From: Synergistaceae bacterium
GTDB lineage: Bacteria > Synergistota > Synergistia > Synergistales > Synergistaceae
Assembly: GCA_030523725.1 (NCBI GenBank)
Contig: JAUNHV010000002.1
Coordinates: 124,001-188,000 of the forward strand
DNA: 64,000 nt
Direction: 5' to 3'
Under the pieces are notes generated by a model. It was not told the DNA's origin and did not search any database. It was given only the letters and a program-made list of their open reading frames with translations. Positions 9,782 to 18,260 of this stretch are shown piece by piece (within the stretch, counting starts at the first letter, position 1; the number at the start of each line of letters is the position of its first letter). The translations under genes were made by a program, and so were the position numbers.

Positions 9782-10414
9782 ATGAAAATTGCAAAGGACG
9801 GTTTTGCTTCACTTGCTTTACTCTTAGCCTTAGCTGTAACCTCGTTTATTGGTTCAAAGGTCATAGGTGTAATTTTTCTGATATGTTTTGTGTTCTTCCT
9901 TTGGTTTTTCCGTGATCCAGAAAGAACGCCAGAGCGTGAGTTGGCTGAAAGCGATTTTTTGTCTCCGGCTGATGGTAAGGTTACTGAAATATTGGAAACT
10001 GATACAGAATTTATGGGGCATGCCACGAAAATTGGTATCTTTATGAGTGGTACAGATGTACATGTAAACCGCTTCCCATGCGATGGTAGAGTAGTTTTTA
10101 CAAAATATGTTCCTGGCAAAAAATGGTTAGCCATTGCACCCAAGGCAAGTGAAATCAACGAAAGATATTACGTTGGTGCAGAGGGAAAATTTGGACGTTT
10201 TATGCTTGTGCAGATTGCAGGCATAATGGCACGTCGCATTGTGGTGCGTTCAAAAATTAATGATAGTTTTGTACGTGGAGAGCGTTACGGCATGATAAAG
10301 CTGGGGTCAAAGGTTGACATCTATTTGCCAAATGGCATTGTGCCAACAGTGCTGGTTGGCCAGAGAGTGTTTGCCGGAACGACAATAGTAGCAACTGGAA
10401 AGGCAAACAGTTAG
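9782..10414 (+). CDS. psd: Phosphatidylserine decarboxylase, short form
   Basis: Converts phosphatidylserine to phosphatidylethanolamine at the inner membrane. The precursor is 210 residues, typical of the short PSD-A form. It has two hydrophobic segments at about 8-44 (residues 10-25 and 26-43), the FFRDPER motif and an HVNRFPCDG segment near residue 94. The self-cleavage site is LGS with Ser at about 176, which becomes the pyruvoyl group. It starts 5 bp after gyrA and precedes pssA, so the two consecutive steps of PE synthesis are co-transcribed. Confidence 0.94.
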   Translation: MKIAKDGFASLALLLALAVTSFIGSKVIGVIFLICFVFFLWFFRDPERTPERELAESDFLSPADGKVTEILETDTEFMGHATKIGIFMSGTDVHVNRFPCDGRVVFTKYVPGKKWLAIAPKASEINERYYVGAEGKFGRFMLVQIAGIMARRIVVRSKINDSFVRGERYGMIKLGSKVDIYLPNGIVPTVLVGQRVFAGTTIVATGKANS

Positions 10415-10423
10415 GGCTTGAAA

Positions 10424-11242
10424 ATGGAACAGAAACAAGAGCAAAAAGAAAAAAGAGAATCAAAGTCAAAGAAGTATTACTATAAATACAGGCAAAAGAA
10501 GCAAAACAGACAAAACCAAAAATATCCATTTCAGGTTAAAATGGTGATACCGAATGCAGTTACCAGCGGAAGTATTTTTTGTGGAATGTCCTCATTGATA
10601 CTTGCTAGCAATGGTAAATTTCGTCAAGCTGCGTGGCTGATATTTTTTGCTTGTTTCTTTGACTTAATGGATGGCAGGATTGCACGCAAACTTGGTTCAT
10701 CTTCTTCATTTGGCGTTGAATTGGATAGTCTTGCGGATGCAATAAGTTTTGGTGTTGCGCCAGCTTTTTTAGTTTATGCGGCATATTTTAGTGATCTTGG
10801 TATTATTGGTCATATTGTTGCATCTTTTTATGCACTGTGTAGTGTGCTTCGTCTTGCACGTTTTAACATTTCTACGAATGTGCCAGATGGTTATTTCTAT
10901 GGTCTTCCGACACCGGCAGGTGCTTTGACACTTGCCTCTTCTCTTTTTCTTCCTCTTCCTGTTACACCTGATATTGCCATGGCAGCTACTGGCATTATTG
11001 GTTTTCTCTTGGTATCTAATATAGTTTATGCAAATTCCAAAAAAATGAAGAAAGATAACATAAATCGCTTAGCTATGCTAATACTTTTTGTTATCGTTGG
11101 AGGGCTGACATATTTCTTGAGAAGTGGTGTCCTCTTTATCCTATGTTCTTTTTATGTTTTGACAGGAATCTTGGGAATAGATGTATCAAGTTGGTTTATC
11201 AAAAAAGATAAGGGTGTTACTGAGGAATCATTTGGAGGTTAG
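10424..11242 (+). CDS. pssA: CDP-diacylglycerol-serine O-phosphatidyltransferase
   Basis: Makes phosphatidylserine from CDP-diacylglycerol and serine, feeding psd immediately upstream. The CDP-alcohol phosphotransferase signature is visible (DLMDGRIARKLG, then ELDSLADAISFG), with about six to eight membrane segments after it. The first 35 or so residues are unusual: almost entirely Lys, Gln, Arg, Tyr and Glu with no hydrophobic run. ATG 10424 is preferred to TTG 10418 because the AGGG ribosome-binding site at 10413-10416 is correctly spaced for it. Membrane-bound family II type. Confidence 0.93.
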   Translation: MEQKQEQKEKRESKSKKYYYKYRQKKQNRQNQKYPFQVKMVIPNAVTSGSIFCGMSSLILASNGKFRQAAWLIFFACFFDLMDGRIARKLGSSSSFGVELDSLADAISFGVAPAFLVYAAYFSDLGIIGHIVASFYALCSVLRLARFNISTNVPDGYFYGLPTPAGALTLASSLFLPLPVTPDIAMAATGIIGFLLVSNIVYANSKKMKKDNINRLAMLILFVIVGGLTYFLRSGVLFILCSFYVLTGILGIDVSSWFIKKDKGVTEESFGG

Positions 11243-11244
11243 CT

Positions 11245-13011
11245 ATGAAACAGTTATTGACAGGTAATGAGGCGTTAGCTCGTGGCGCGTGGGAAGCTGG
11301 GCTTTCTGTCGCTTCTGCATATCCAGGAACGCCTTCAACTGAAATTTTGGAAAATCTTGCACTGCATAAAGACATATGCACCGAGTGGGCTCCAAATGAG
11401 AAGGTTGCACTTGAAGTTGCAAGTGGTGCGTCTATTGCAGGAGTTAGAGCCATTGCTGCCATGAAGCATGTTGGTCTTAATGTTGCTGCTGATCCCCTCT
11501 TTACCATGGCTTATATTGGCTCACTTGGTGGATTAGTCGTTGTGTCTGCTGACGACCCTGGTATGTTCAGCTCGCAAAATGAGCAGGATAACAGACTATA
11601 CGCTCCTCACGCACATATACCAATGATAGAGCCATCAAATAGCCAAGAAGCTTATGACTATATAAAAGAAGCATTTGACCTTTCAGAGAAATTTGATGTT
11701 CCGGTCTTGTTCCGTATGACAACACGTATTTGTCATAGCAAGACTGTTGTTGAAGTCGGTGATAGAGTTGAGCATCCGGCATTGCAGTATGTAAAAAATG
11801 TTGGTAAAAATGTAATGGTTCCTGCTGCAGCAAAGGTAAGAAAAACAATTTTGACAAAGCGTTTGCAGGAGCTTGAAAAATTTTCTGAGGCTACAGAGTT
11901 AAATCGAGTTGAATATGCTAGTGATGGCAATAGAAGAATTGGTGTTATTACATCTGGCGTTTCTTATAATCACGCAAGAGAAGTGTTTGGTGATACAGTT
12001 TCTTATCTGAAGCTTGCCTTCACATATCCATTACCACCCCAAAAAATTTCAAATTTTGCCTCACAATTTGAATCGATTTACGTAATAGAAGAAAATGAGC
12101 CATATTTAGAAAACTTTGTCAAGCAGCTTGAAATTAAGTGCCATGGTAAAGACCTTTTGCCCTGGGAAGGAGAGCTTGATTCCTTGACCATTGCAAAAGC
12201 CTTTGGTATGGCTTCGGAAAATGTAAATTTTGCGCATGGGCTTGATTTGCCACCGCGTCCACCAGTGCTTTGTCCAGGTTGCCCACATAGAGGTTTTTAT
12301 TATGAGGTATCAAAATTCAAAGACATTGTAGTTACTGGAGATATTGGCTGTTACACCCTTGGGGCTGTTCCACCACTTTCGAGCATTGACACCTGTATTT
12401 GCATGGGAGGCTCAATCTCTGCCGCCTGTGGTTTTGCTCATGCTGATCATTTTGCAAAAACTGGTAAAAAATTCCTTGGGGTCATAGGAGACTCGACATT
12501 CTTCCATTCAGGTATTACTGGGCTTATCAATGCGGTTGTTAATAAGGCTCCAATAATTGTTGCGATACTTGATAATAGAATTACCGCAATGACGGGGCAC
12601 CAGGAGAACCCTGGAACTGGGAGGACATTGCAGGGAGAGGTAACACATCAAGTTGATCTTATTGCACTTTGCAAGGCCTGTGGTGTTAAGGATGAGAATA
12701 TTAGAGCAATCGATCCCTATAACATTTTAGAAACGAGAGAAGCAATTAGGCTTGCGCATGATGCCACGGAAGTATTTGTTATAATTGCAAAGCAACCATG
12801 TGCCTTGATAAAGTCTGTTATGAAGGCACGCGCTAGAATGAAATGTTATGTTGATCAGTCAAAATGTATTAAGTGTAAAATGTGTATGAAAGCGGGTTGC
12901 CCCGCTTTGTGCTTCCAGAATGGTCAGATCATTATTGATAAGACAATGTGCAATGGTTGTGAAATTTGTGCACAAATTTGCCCCAAACAGGCAATAATGA
13001 AGGAGGAGTAG
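11245..13011 (+). CDS. iorA: Indolepyruvate:ferredoxin oxidoreductase, alpha subunit
   Basis: With IorB oxidises aryl pyruvates (indolepyruvate, phenylpyruvate) to acyl-CoA, passing electrons to ferredoxin; a step in anaerobic catabolism of aromatic amino acids. The 588 residues show an N-terminal pyrimidine-like domain (SAYPGTPSTEI at about 25), a C-terminal thiamine-diphosphate-binding domain (GDIGCYTLGA and GDSTFFHSG at about 370-425), and a ferredoxin domain at the extreme C terminus with two CxxCxxC clusters (about 541-580). It begins 2 bp after pssA and is followed by iorB; both have strong ribosome-binding sites. Confidence 0.95.
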   Translation: MKQLLTGNEALARGAWEAGLSVASAYPGTPSTEILENLALHKDICTEWAPNEKVALEVASGASIAGVRAIAAMKHVGLNVAADPLFTMAYIGSLGGLVVVSADDPGMFSSQNEQDNRLYAPHAHIPMIEPSNSQEAYDYIKEAFDLSEKFDVPVLFRMTTRICHSKTVVEVGDRVEHPALQYVKNVGKNVMVPAAAKVRKTILTKRLQELEKFSEATELNRVEYASDGNRRIGVITSGVSYNHAREVFGDTVSYLKLAFTYPLPPQKISNFASQFESIYVIEENEPYLENFVKQLEIKCHGKDLLPWEGELDSLTIAKAFGMASENVNFAHGLDLPPRPPVLCPGCPHRGFYYEVSKFKDIVVTGDIGCYTLGAVPPLSSIDTCICMGGSISAACGFAHADHFAKTGKKFLGVIGDSTFFHSGITGLINAVVNKAPIIVAILDNRITAMTGHQENPGTGRTLQGEVTHQVDLIALCKACGVKDENIRAIDPYNILETREAIRLAHDATEVFVIIAKQPCALIKSVMKARARMKCYVDQSKCIKCKMCMKAGCPALCFQNGQIIIDKTMCNGCEICAQICPKQAIMKEE

Positions 13012-13013
13012 CC

Positions 13014-13592
13014 ATGGCTCAAGATACGAAAAGTATTTTATTAGTTGGAGTCGGCGGTCAAGGAACTATTCTTGCTTCAAAGATTCTTTCGCAAGGGTTA
13101 CTTCATTTTGGTTTTGATGTCAAAATGTCTGAAATACATGGTATGAGTCAGCGTGGTGGAAGTGTTACGACACATGTCCGCTTTGGAAAAAAAGTAGATT
13201 CACCAATAATTTCCAAGGGCTCAGCAGACATCCTTGTTGCTTTTGAAAAGGTAGAAGCAGCAAGATACCTTGATTTCCTGAAACGAGATGGAAAACTTAT
13301 TGTCAATAATTATGAAATTTATTCCTTGCCAGTTATTACTGGAGTGGCGAGTTATCCGGAAGATGTTACAGATAAATTAAAGACAATTGTTAATGATACA
13401 AAAGTTTTTAATGCATTTGAGTTGGCAGATAAGCTTGGAAATTCTAAGGCACAAAACATCGTGTTGCTAGGTGCTCTTGTTGCTGGAATTGGACTTGCTG
13501 AGTTGGATTGGAATAGCGTTCTAGAGGAGCTTATTCCAGAAAAAATGCTTGACCTAAATAAAAAGGCTTTTGAATTAGGATTAATGTTGTAA
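13014..13592 (+). CDS. iorB: Indolepyruvate:ferredoxin oxidoreductase, beta subunit
   Basis: Gamma-type 2-oxoacid oxidoreductase domain that completes the IorA active enzyme. The 192 residues carry GVGGQGTILASKIL near residue 14 and the HGMSQRGGSV motif near residue 46, both typical of this subunit. Start ATG 13014 has the AAGGAGGAG ribosome-binding site, which overlaps the end of iorA. An earlier in-frame start at 12966 would lie inside iorA and lacks a ribosome-binding site. It ends the operon, followed directly by a strong terminator. Confidence 0.94.
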   Translation: MAQDTKSILLVGVGGQGTILASKILSQGLLHFGFDVKMSEIHGMSQRGGSVTTHVRFGKKVDSPIISKGSADILVAFEKVEAARYLDFLKRDGKLIVNNYEIYSLPVITGVASYPEDVTDKLKTIVNDTKVFNAFELADKLGNSKAQNIVLLGALVAGIGLAELDWNSVLEELIPEKMLDLNKKAFELGLML

Positions 13593-13632
13593 AAAAAAAG
13601 TTTCGCTTCTTTTAGAAGCGAAACTTTTTTTA
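13591..13632. terminator. Bidirectional terminator between iorB and purR
   Basis: A perfect 11-bp stem AGTTTCGCTTC / GAAGCGAAACT with a five-base loop is flanked by nine A residues on the left and seven T residues on the right. It can end transcription of iorB rightward and purR leftward. Confidence 0.92.
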
Positions 13633-13642
13633 TACAATATTA

Positions 13643-14446
13643 TTAATTGTTGTCTGTTACCTTTAGTTTGCTGTTTCCTTTTGAGTCAATGTTAAGCGTC
13701 AAAAGTGATTTACAGTCTTTTCTCAATTTTAATTTTGGTTTTGCATTAGCTATGATTGTAGCAACGCCGACGACATTTGCTTTAAATTGTTCTGCCATTT
13801 GAAGCATACCTGTGATTGTGCTTCCGCCACGGAGGAAGTCGTCTACAATTAGGACACGTGACTTTTGTTCTATTTGACGTGTTCCCATATACATTGTGCG
13901 AACATCGCCATTGGAAGTGGGGAAGTGAACAGCAACAGCTGCACCATCACTTGCACGATTACGGAATCGGCAAACTGAAAGTTTTGCGCCAAGTGCCTGT
14001 GCGACATAGATAGCGACTGGAATGCCCTTTACCTCGCTTGTAAGAACTGTATCAACCTTTGTGTTAGCATAAAGACTTGCAATGCAATATGCAAGCTTAA
14101 ATGCGATATTAGGTTGGAAAATCAAATCACTGTAGTAGATGAGCCCACCAGGAAGAATACGGTCGGGATTTGAAAGTTCAACTGCTAATTCAGATAAGAA
14201 CTTTTCCCTGATGTCTTTCCTTAAACGAGGAATAAAAGTAGCTCCACCAGCTCTTCCCTTACCGACTGTGAAAGAGCCAAGTCCAAGCTCGGCGATGGCA
14301 TTACTAATTGCACTTATGTCCTCACTAATAATTGTCTTGGAGACATCAAACTCATTTGCATATTCAGTAAGTGAATATGGAAACGTAGGACGAAATAAAA
14401 AATCTGATAATAAACTTACAAGACGAAGATTTCTTTGACGACGCAT
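13643..14446 (-). CDS. purR: Pur operon repressor, Bacillus type
   Basis: PRPP-responsive repressor of purine genes. The 267 residues contain an N-terminal winged-helix DNA-binding domain (about 1-75; DVSKTIISEDISAIS) and a phosphoribosyltransferase-fold effector domain with the PRPP motif VLIVDDFLRGGST near residue 200. It lies one base after the ispE stop, an arrangement seen in many Firmicutes and a main reason for placing this organism there. It probably shares the leftward transcript with hemW and ispE, so translation is likely coupled. Confidence 0.95.
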   Translation of the reverse strand: MRRQRNLRLVSLLSDFLFRPTFPYSLTEYANEFDVSKTIISEDISAISNAIAELGLGSFTVGKGRAGGATFIPRLRKDIREKFLSELAVELSNPDRILPGGLIYYSDLIFQPNIAFKLAYCIASLYANTKVDTVLTSEVKGIPVAIYVAQALGAKLSVCRFRNRASDGAAVAVHFPTSNGDVRTMYMGTRQIEQKSRVLIVDDFLRGGSTITGMLQMAEQFKANVVGVATIIANAKPKLKLRKDCKSLLTLNIDSKGNSKLKVTDNN

Positions 14447-14447
14447 T

Positions 14448-15305
14448 TTAAATTACCTGCCTTTTCTTTATAAAATTAAATTTGTTAAACGTACTTTGCG
14501 CAGTGCAAGCAGTTCCAAATGAATCATAAAGTGCAAAGAAGCAACTACCACTTCCAGAAAGTCCGTAGGCTAAGGCTGAAGTTTCTTCCGCTTCCCGAGC
14601 AAGCAAATCATATTCATTGTGGTGGTTGCGTGCTACATGCCAAAAGTCATTTGGTAAAAGTCCTACATGCTTGTTTGCTTTTAAAAGAGAAACAATTTCG
14701 AGACTACGAGAGACGTAAAACTCGTCGCTAACTTGTTTGTTAGCATTAATCTCGTCTATTTCCTTATATGCAAGAGCAGTATTTATTTGCCAATCTGGAA
14801 AAAGTAGGAGAGCGGGAAGTGCAATAGTACTTTCAAGTGGCTCAATTATTTCTCCGATGCCCTTAACGAATGCAAGTGGAGCGCTTTGAGTTAAAAACGG
14901 AATGTCGGCACCCAAAGTTGAAAGTTCCGTCATAGAAAAATTAACACCAAAATTTGTATGTAGAAAATCTAGCACCGCAGCAGCATTACCACTTCCGGCT
15001 CCAATACCGCTACCAGTAGGATAAAACTTTTCAAGAGTAATGTCGAAATAAGGTAATTCATTCATTTTGCCTCTTGCAAGCTTCAAAGATTTTGTTACCA
15101 AATTTTCTCCACAAATGATTGCGTTTTTTATACTCAAAACATCCATTAACATATTACATGAAGTTGAATTTATTGTCAATACCTCTGTTGCATTTTTTTT
15201 CAAAAAAATTGAAAATAAATTATGGTATCCATTGGGGCGTTTACTTGCAACAAACAATGTAATGTTTAATTTTATTGGACAATTAATTTTGAGAACTTTA
15301 TTCAT
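14448..15305 (-). CDS. ispE: 4-diphosphocytidyl-2-C-methyl-D-erythritol kinase
   Basis: ATP-dependent GHMP kinase of the non-mevalonate isoprenoid pathway. The 285 residues begin with PIKLNITLFV and RPNGYHNL, have the glycine-rich ATP loop PTGSGIGAGSGNAAA near residue 92, and a C-terminal GLSGSGSC motif near residue 245. The first and last motifs match the family, though several positions (for example KLNITLFV for the usual KLNLxLxV) are divergent. It sits between hemW (9 bp) and purR (1 bp). Confidence 0.92.
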   Translation of the reverse strand: MNKVLKINCPIKLNITLFVASKRPNGYHNLFSIFLKKNATEVLTINSTSCNMLMDVLSIKNAIICGENLVTKSLKLARGKMNELPYFDITLEKFYPTGSGIGAGSGNAAAVLDFLHTNFGVNFSMTELSTLGADIPFLTQSAPLAFVKGIGEIIEPLESTIALPALLLFPDWQINTALAYKEIDEINANKQVSDEFYVSRSLEIVSLLKANKHVGLLPNDFWHVARNHHNEYDLLAREAEETSALAYGLSGSGSCFFALYDSFGTACTAQSTFNKFNFIKKRQVI

Positions 15306-15314
15306 AAGTTACCC

Positions 15315-16421
15315 CTATATAATTTCCTGCCAAATTAAATTGGCAACACGCATTCCCTTTTGTGTCATATAAATTTTACTATCATTTTGTGCCACAAGAC
15401 CAGAGGGAAGAAGCATTAGTTTATTTGAGATTTCATTTAGCATCTTACTACCAAATTTTGATATAAAGTTTTTTTTGTCTATTCCATTGGTTGTTCGTAA
15501 TAAAAGAACCGCTGCTTCCCTAGCGGATTTTGCTCTTGACAGTATTTCTCCTGCAGCTACTGGAAGCTTCATATCATTTATCATTTTTGCGTACAGTTTT
15601 ACATTGTTGGTATTCTGGAATCTTTGTCCCATGATAAAACTGGCTGCAGAAACTCCCAGACCTATGTAGTCTTTGCCAGTCCAGTAAGCCATATTGTGCC
15701 GGCTTTCCTCATGTGGTTTTGCAAAATTTGAAATTTCATATTGATAAATTCCTTTTTTTTTGAGATACCAAATAGCATAACGATATTCTTCATAGCCGTC
15801 AGTCATAGAATCTTTGGGTAAATTTTGCCAAGGGGTGCCATGCTCTAAGGAAAGTTGATAAAGCGAGACATGCCCTACGCCACTTGTAACTAATTCTTTT
15901 AAGCTTCTAGCGTAGGAGTAAAAATTTTGATGGGGTAGGGAATAAATAATATCTCCGCTTGTGCGAAATCCTGAAGCCAAACATGCAGAAATTGCTTCAT
16001 GAGCCTGGCGTGCTGTGTGACATCTTCCCATCATCTGCAATTCGGAATCATCAAAACTTTGAACACCAATACTGATTCTAGTTACACCAGCATCACGAAA
16101 AATATGAATATGCTCTGCACGCAATGTGCCAGGGTTTGCTTCTACAGTAATTTCTGCATTTGAATTAAATTTTAAATTTTTAAATAAAAAATCTGAAAAA
16201 TCCTGCCATAATAGTGGTGAGATAACCGTTGGAGTGCCGCCTCCTATGTAAAGAGTATCGAGCAATAGGTTGTGCTTTTGTTTAACTAATAATAGTTCCT
16301 TTTGCAAATGTTTCAAATAAAACTCTATCTCGCCACTTTGGGGAACATGACTAGCAAATGAGCAGTAGTTACACTTTTTTACACAAAAGGGAATATGAAT
16401 ATATAAATGTGCAATGTTCAT
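15315..16421 (-). CDS. hemW: Radical SAM heme chaperone HemW
   Basis: HemN-like radical SAM protein now understood as a heme chaperone and not a coproporphyrinogen oxidase. The 368 residues open with HIPFCVKKCNYC, whose Cys13, Cys17 and Cys20 bind the [4Fe-4S] cluster. The SAM-binding GGGTPT, EANPGTL and ISIGVQSF segments follow, with a C-terminal HemN-like winged region. The ATG shares one base with the lepA stop (TAATG), a translational-coupling arrangement. lepA-hemW order is common in Firmicutes. Confidence 0.94.
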   Translation of the reverse strand: MNIAHLYIHIPFCVKKCNYCSFASHVPQSGEIEFYLKHLQKELLLVKQKHNLLLDTLYIGGGTPTVISPLLWQDFSDFLFKNLKFNSNAEITVEANPGTLRAEHIHIFRDAGVTRISIGVQSFDDSELQMMGRCHTARQAHEAISACLASGFRTSGDIIYSLPHQNFYSYARSLKELVTSGVGHVSLYQLSLEHGTPWQNLPKDSMTDGYEEYRYAIWYLKKKGIYQYEISNFAKPHEESRHNMAYWTGKDYIGLGVSAASFIMGQRFQNTNNVKLYAKMINDMKLPVAAGEILSRAKSAREAAVLLLRTTNGIDKKNFISKFGSKMLNEISNKLMLLPSGLVAQNDSKIYMTQKGMRVANLIWQEII

Positions 16422-18235
16422 TAGTTTTCTTTTTTGCTAACATCCATAAAGGCGAGGAAGGCTTCCTGTGGAATTGCAACACGCCCAACTTGTTTCATAC
16501 GTTTTTTCCCTTCTTTTTGTTTTTCAAGAAGCTTTCTCTTTCTTGTAACGTCGCCGCCGTAGCATTTTGCCAATACGTCCTTGCGTACAGCCTTTATGTT
16601 CATACGGACAATGACCTTCTTGCCAATAGCGGCTTGAACTGGGACTTCAAAAAGCTGTCGTGGAATAAGCTCCTTTAATTTTTCTACGAGTGCAAACCCT
16701 CTGTGGTAAGCGTCATCTGCATGGCATATAAATGAAAAGGCATCAACTGGTTCCTCTTGTAATAGGATGTCAACCTTTACAAGCTTTGCTGGAATGAATC
16801 CTATGTGCTCATAGTCTAGTGATGCATAGCCGCGTGTGCAGGATTTTAATCTATCATGAAAATCTAAGATAAATTCGGAAAGGGGCATTTTGTATGTTAG
16901 GCGGACCCTTTCTGGTGTTAGGTAATCCATGCCTACATAAGTGCCACGTTTTTCTTGACAAAGCTGCATAGCCGGTCCGACGAAGGTTTCTGGAATAAAG
17001 ATTGCAAGTTTTATATATGGTTCACGAATTTCTTCTATCTTGGTAGTGTCGGGGAATTCAGAGGGTTTGTGTGCCTCAATTATGCTACCGTCTGTCAGTG
17101 CAATTTGGTAAACAACATTTGGTGAAGTAGCTATGAGGTCGACGCCGAATTCACGTGTGAGGCGTTCTCTTGCAATTTCCATGTGAAGAAGCCCGAGAAA
17201 ACCACAGCGGAAGCCAAAACCTAGTGCTGCGGAATTTTCTGGTGCAAAGGAAATAGCACTGTCATTTATTTGAAGTTTTTCGAGTGCATCACGTAATTGG
17301 TTGATGTCTTCTCTTTCTATGGGGTAGAATCCACAAAAGACAACCGGCTTTACCTTCTTATAACCGGCAAGTGGTGTAGTGGCAGGATGACTTGTGCTTG
17401 TTACAGTGTCGCCTACATGGGCTTCATCAATTGATTTTATTGAAGCTGCAATGTAACCAACATCACCAGGTAGCAATACATCTGTCTTTGTCTGAACAGG
17501 CTTAAAAAAGCCTACTTCGTCAACATCGTAATCCATGCCGGTAGCCATAAAACGCACCTTGTCTCCTGGACGAATTGAGCCATTTACCACACGAAGATAG
17601 CAAATGACCCCCTTGTAATTATCATACACAGAATCAAAAATTAAAGCTTGTAATGGAGAATTGATATCTCCTCTTGGAGATGGAATCTTCTGTACAATTA
17701 GCTCCAATAGCTCTGGAATGCCTTTACCGGTTTTGGCAGAAACTTCTGCTGCGTCAAGAGCGTCTATCCCGATAATCTCTTCTATTTCCTGCCTTACTGT
17801 ATCGGGATGTGCGGAGGGAAGATCAATTTTGTTGAGAACAGGTACAATTTCCAAATCAAGCTCTATAGCTTGGTAACTATTAGCAACAGTTTGAGCCTCA
17901 ACGCCCTGGGTTGAATCAACAACCAAAATGGTGCCGTCGCAAGCAGCAAGGGAGCGAGAAACTTCATAGGAAAAATCAACGTGGCCAGGAGTGTCAATCA
18001 GGTTTAGGGTATAGTTATTGCCGTCTTTTGCTTTATATTCCATGCGAACTGGGACAGATTTTATCGTTATGCCTCTTTCTCTTTCAAGCTCGAGCATATC
18101 AAGCATTTGGTTTTTTAGGTTTCTTTTGTCTATTGTGCCTGTTGCCTCCAATAGTCTGTCTGCTATTGTGCTTTTGCCGTGGTCAACATGGGCAATGATA
18201 CAAAAATTTCTTATTAACCTGAGGTCATGTGCCAT
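16421..18235 (-). CDS. lepA: Elongation factor 4 (LepA)
   Basis: Ribosomal GTPase that helps translation under stress and in initiation or back-translocation. The 604 residues have the full translational GTPase G1 motif AHVDHGKST at about 15, DTPGHVD (G3) at about 81 and NKID (G4) at about 135. EF-G-like domains II, III and V follow, then the LepA-specific C-terminal domain ending in [16 protein letters not shown]. Length is normal. It lies 25 bp downstream of tamB and overlaps hemW by one base. Confidence 0.97.
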   Translation of the reverse strand: MAHDLRLIRNFCIIAHVDHGKSTIADRLLEATGTIDKRNLKNQMLDMLELERERGITIKSVPVRMEYKAKDGNNYTLNLIDTPGHVDFSYEVSRSLAACDGTILVVDSTQGVEAQTVANSYQAIELDLEIVPVLNKIDLPSAHPDTVRQEIEEIIGIDALDAAEVSAKTGKGIPELLELIVQKIPSPRGDINSPLQALIFDSVYDNYKGVICYLRVVNGSIRPGDKVRFMATGMDYDVDEVGFFKPVQTKTDVLLPGDVGYIAASIKSIDEAHVGDTVTSTSHPATTPLAGYKKVKPVVFCGFYPIEREDINQLRDALEKLQINDSAISFAPENSAALGFGFRCGFLGLLHMEIARERLTREFGVDLIATSPNVVYQIALTDGSIIEAHKPSEFPDTTKIEEIREPYIKLAIFIPETFVGPAMQLCQEKRGTYVGMDYLTPERVRLTYKMPLSEFILDFHDRLKSCTRGYASLDYEHIGFIPAKLVKVDILLQEEPVDAFSFICHADDAYHRGFALVEKLKELIPRQLFEVPVQAAIGKKVIVRMNIKAVRKDVLAKCYGGDVTRKRKLLEKQKEGKKRMKQVGRVAIPQEAFLAFMDVSKKEN

Positions 18236-18260
18236 AAGTACTTCTCCGAAATTGAAATTG

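Noticed and set aside
12966-13013. Longer IorB starting inside iorA
   Set aside because: No ribosome-binding site at 12966, whereas 13014 has AAGGAGGAG and gives the usual N terminus.
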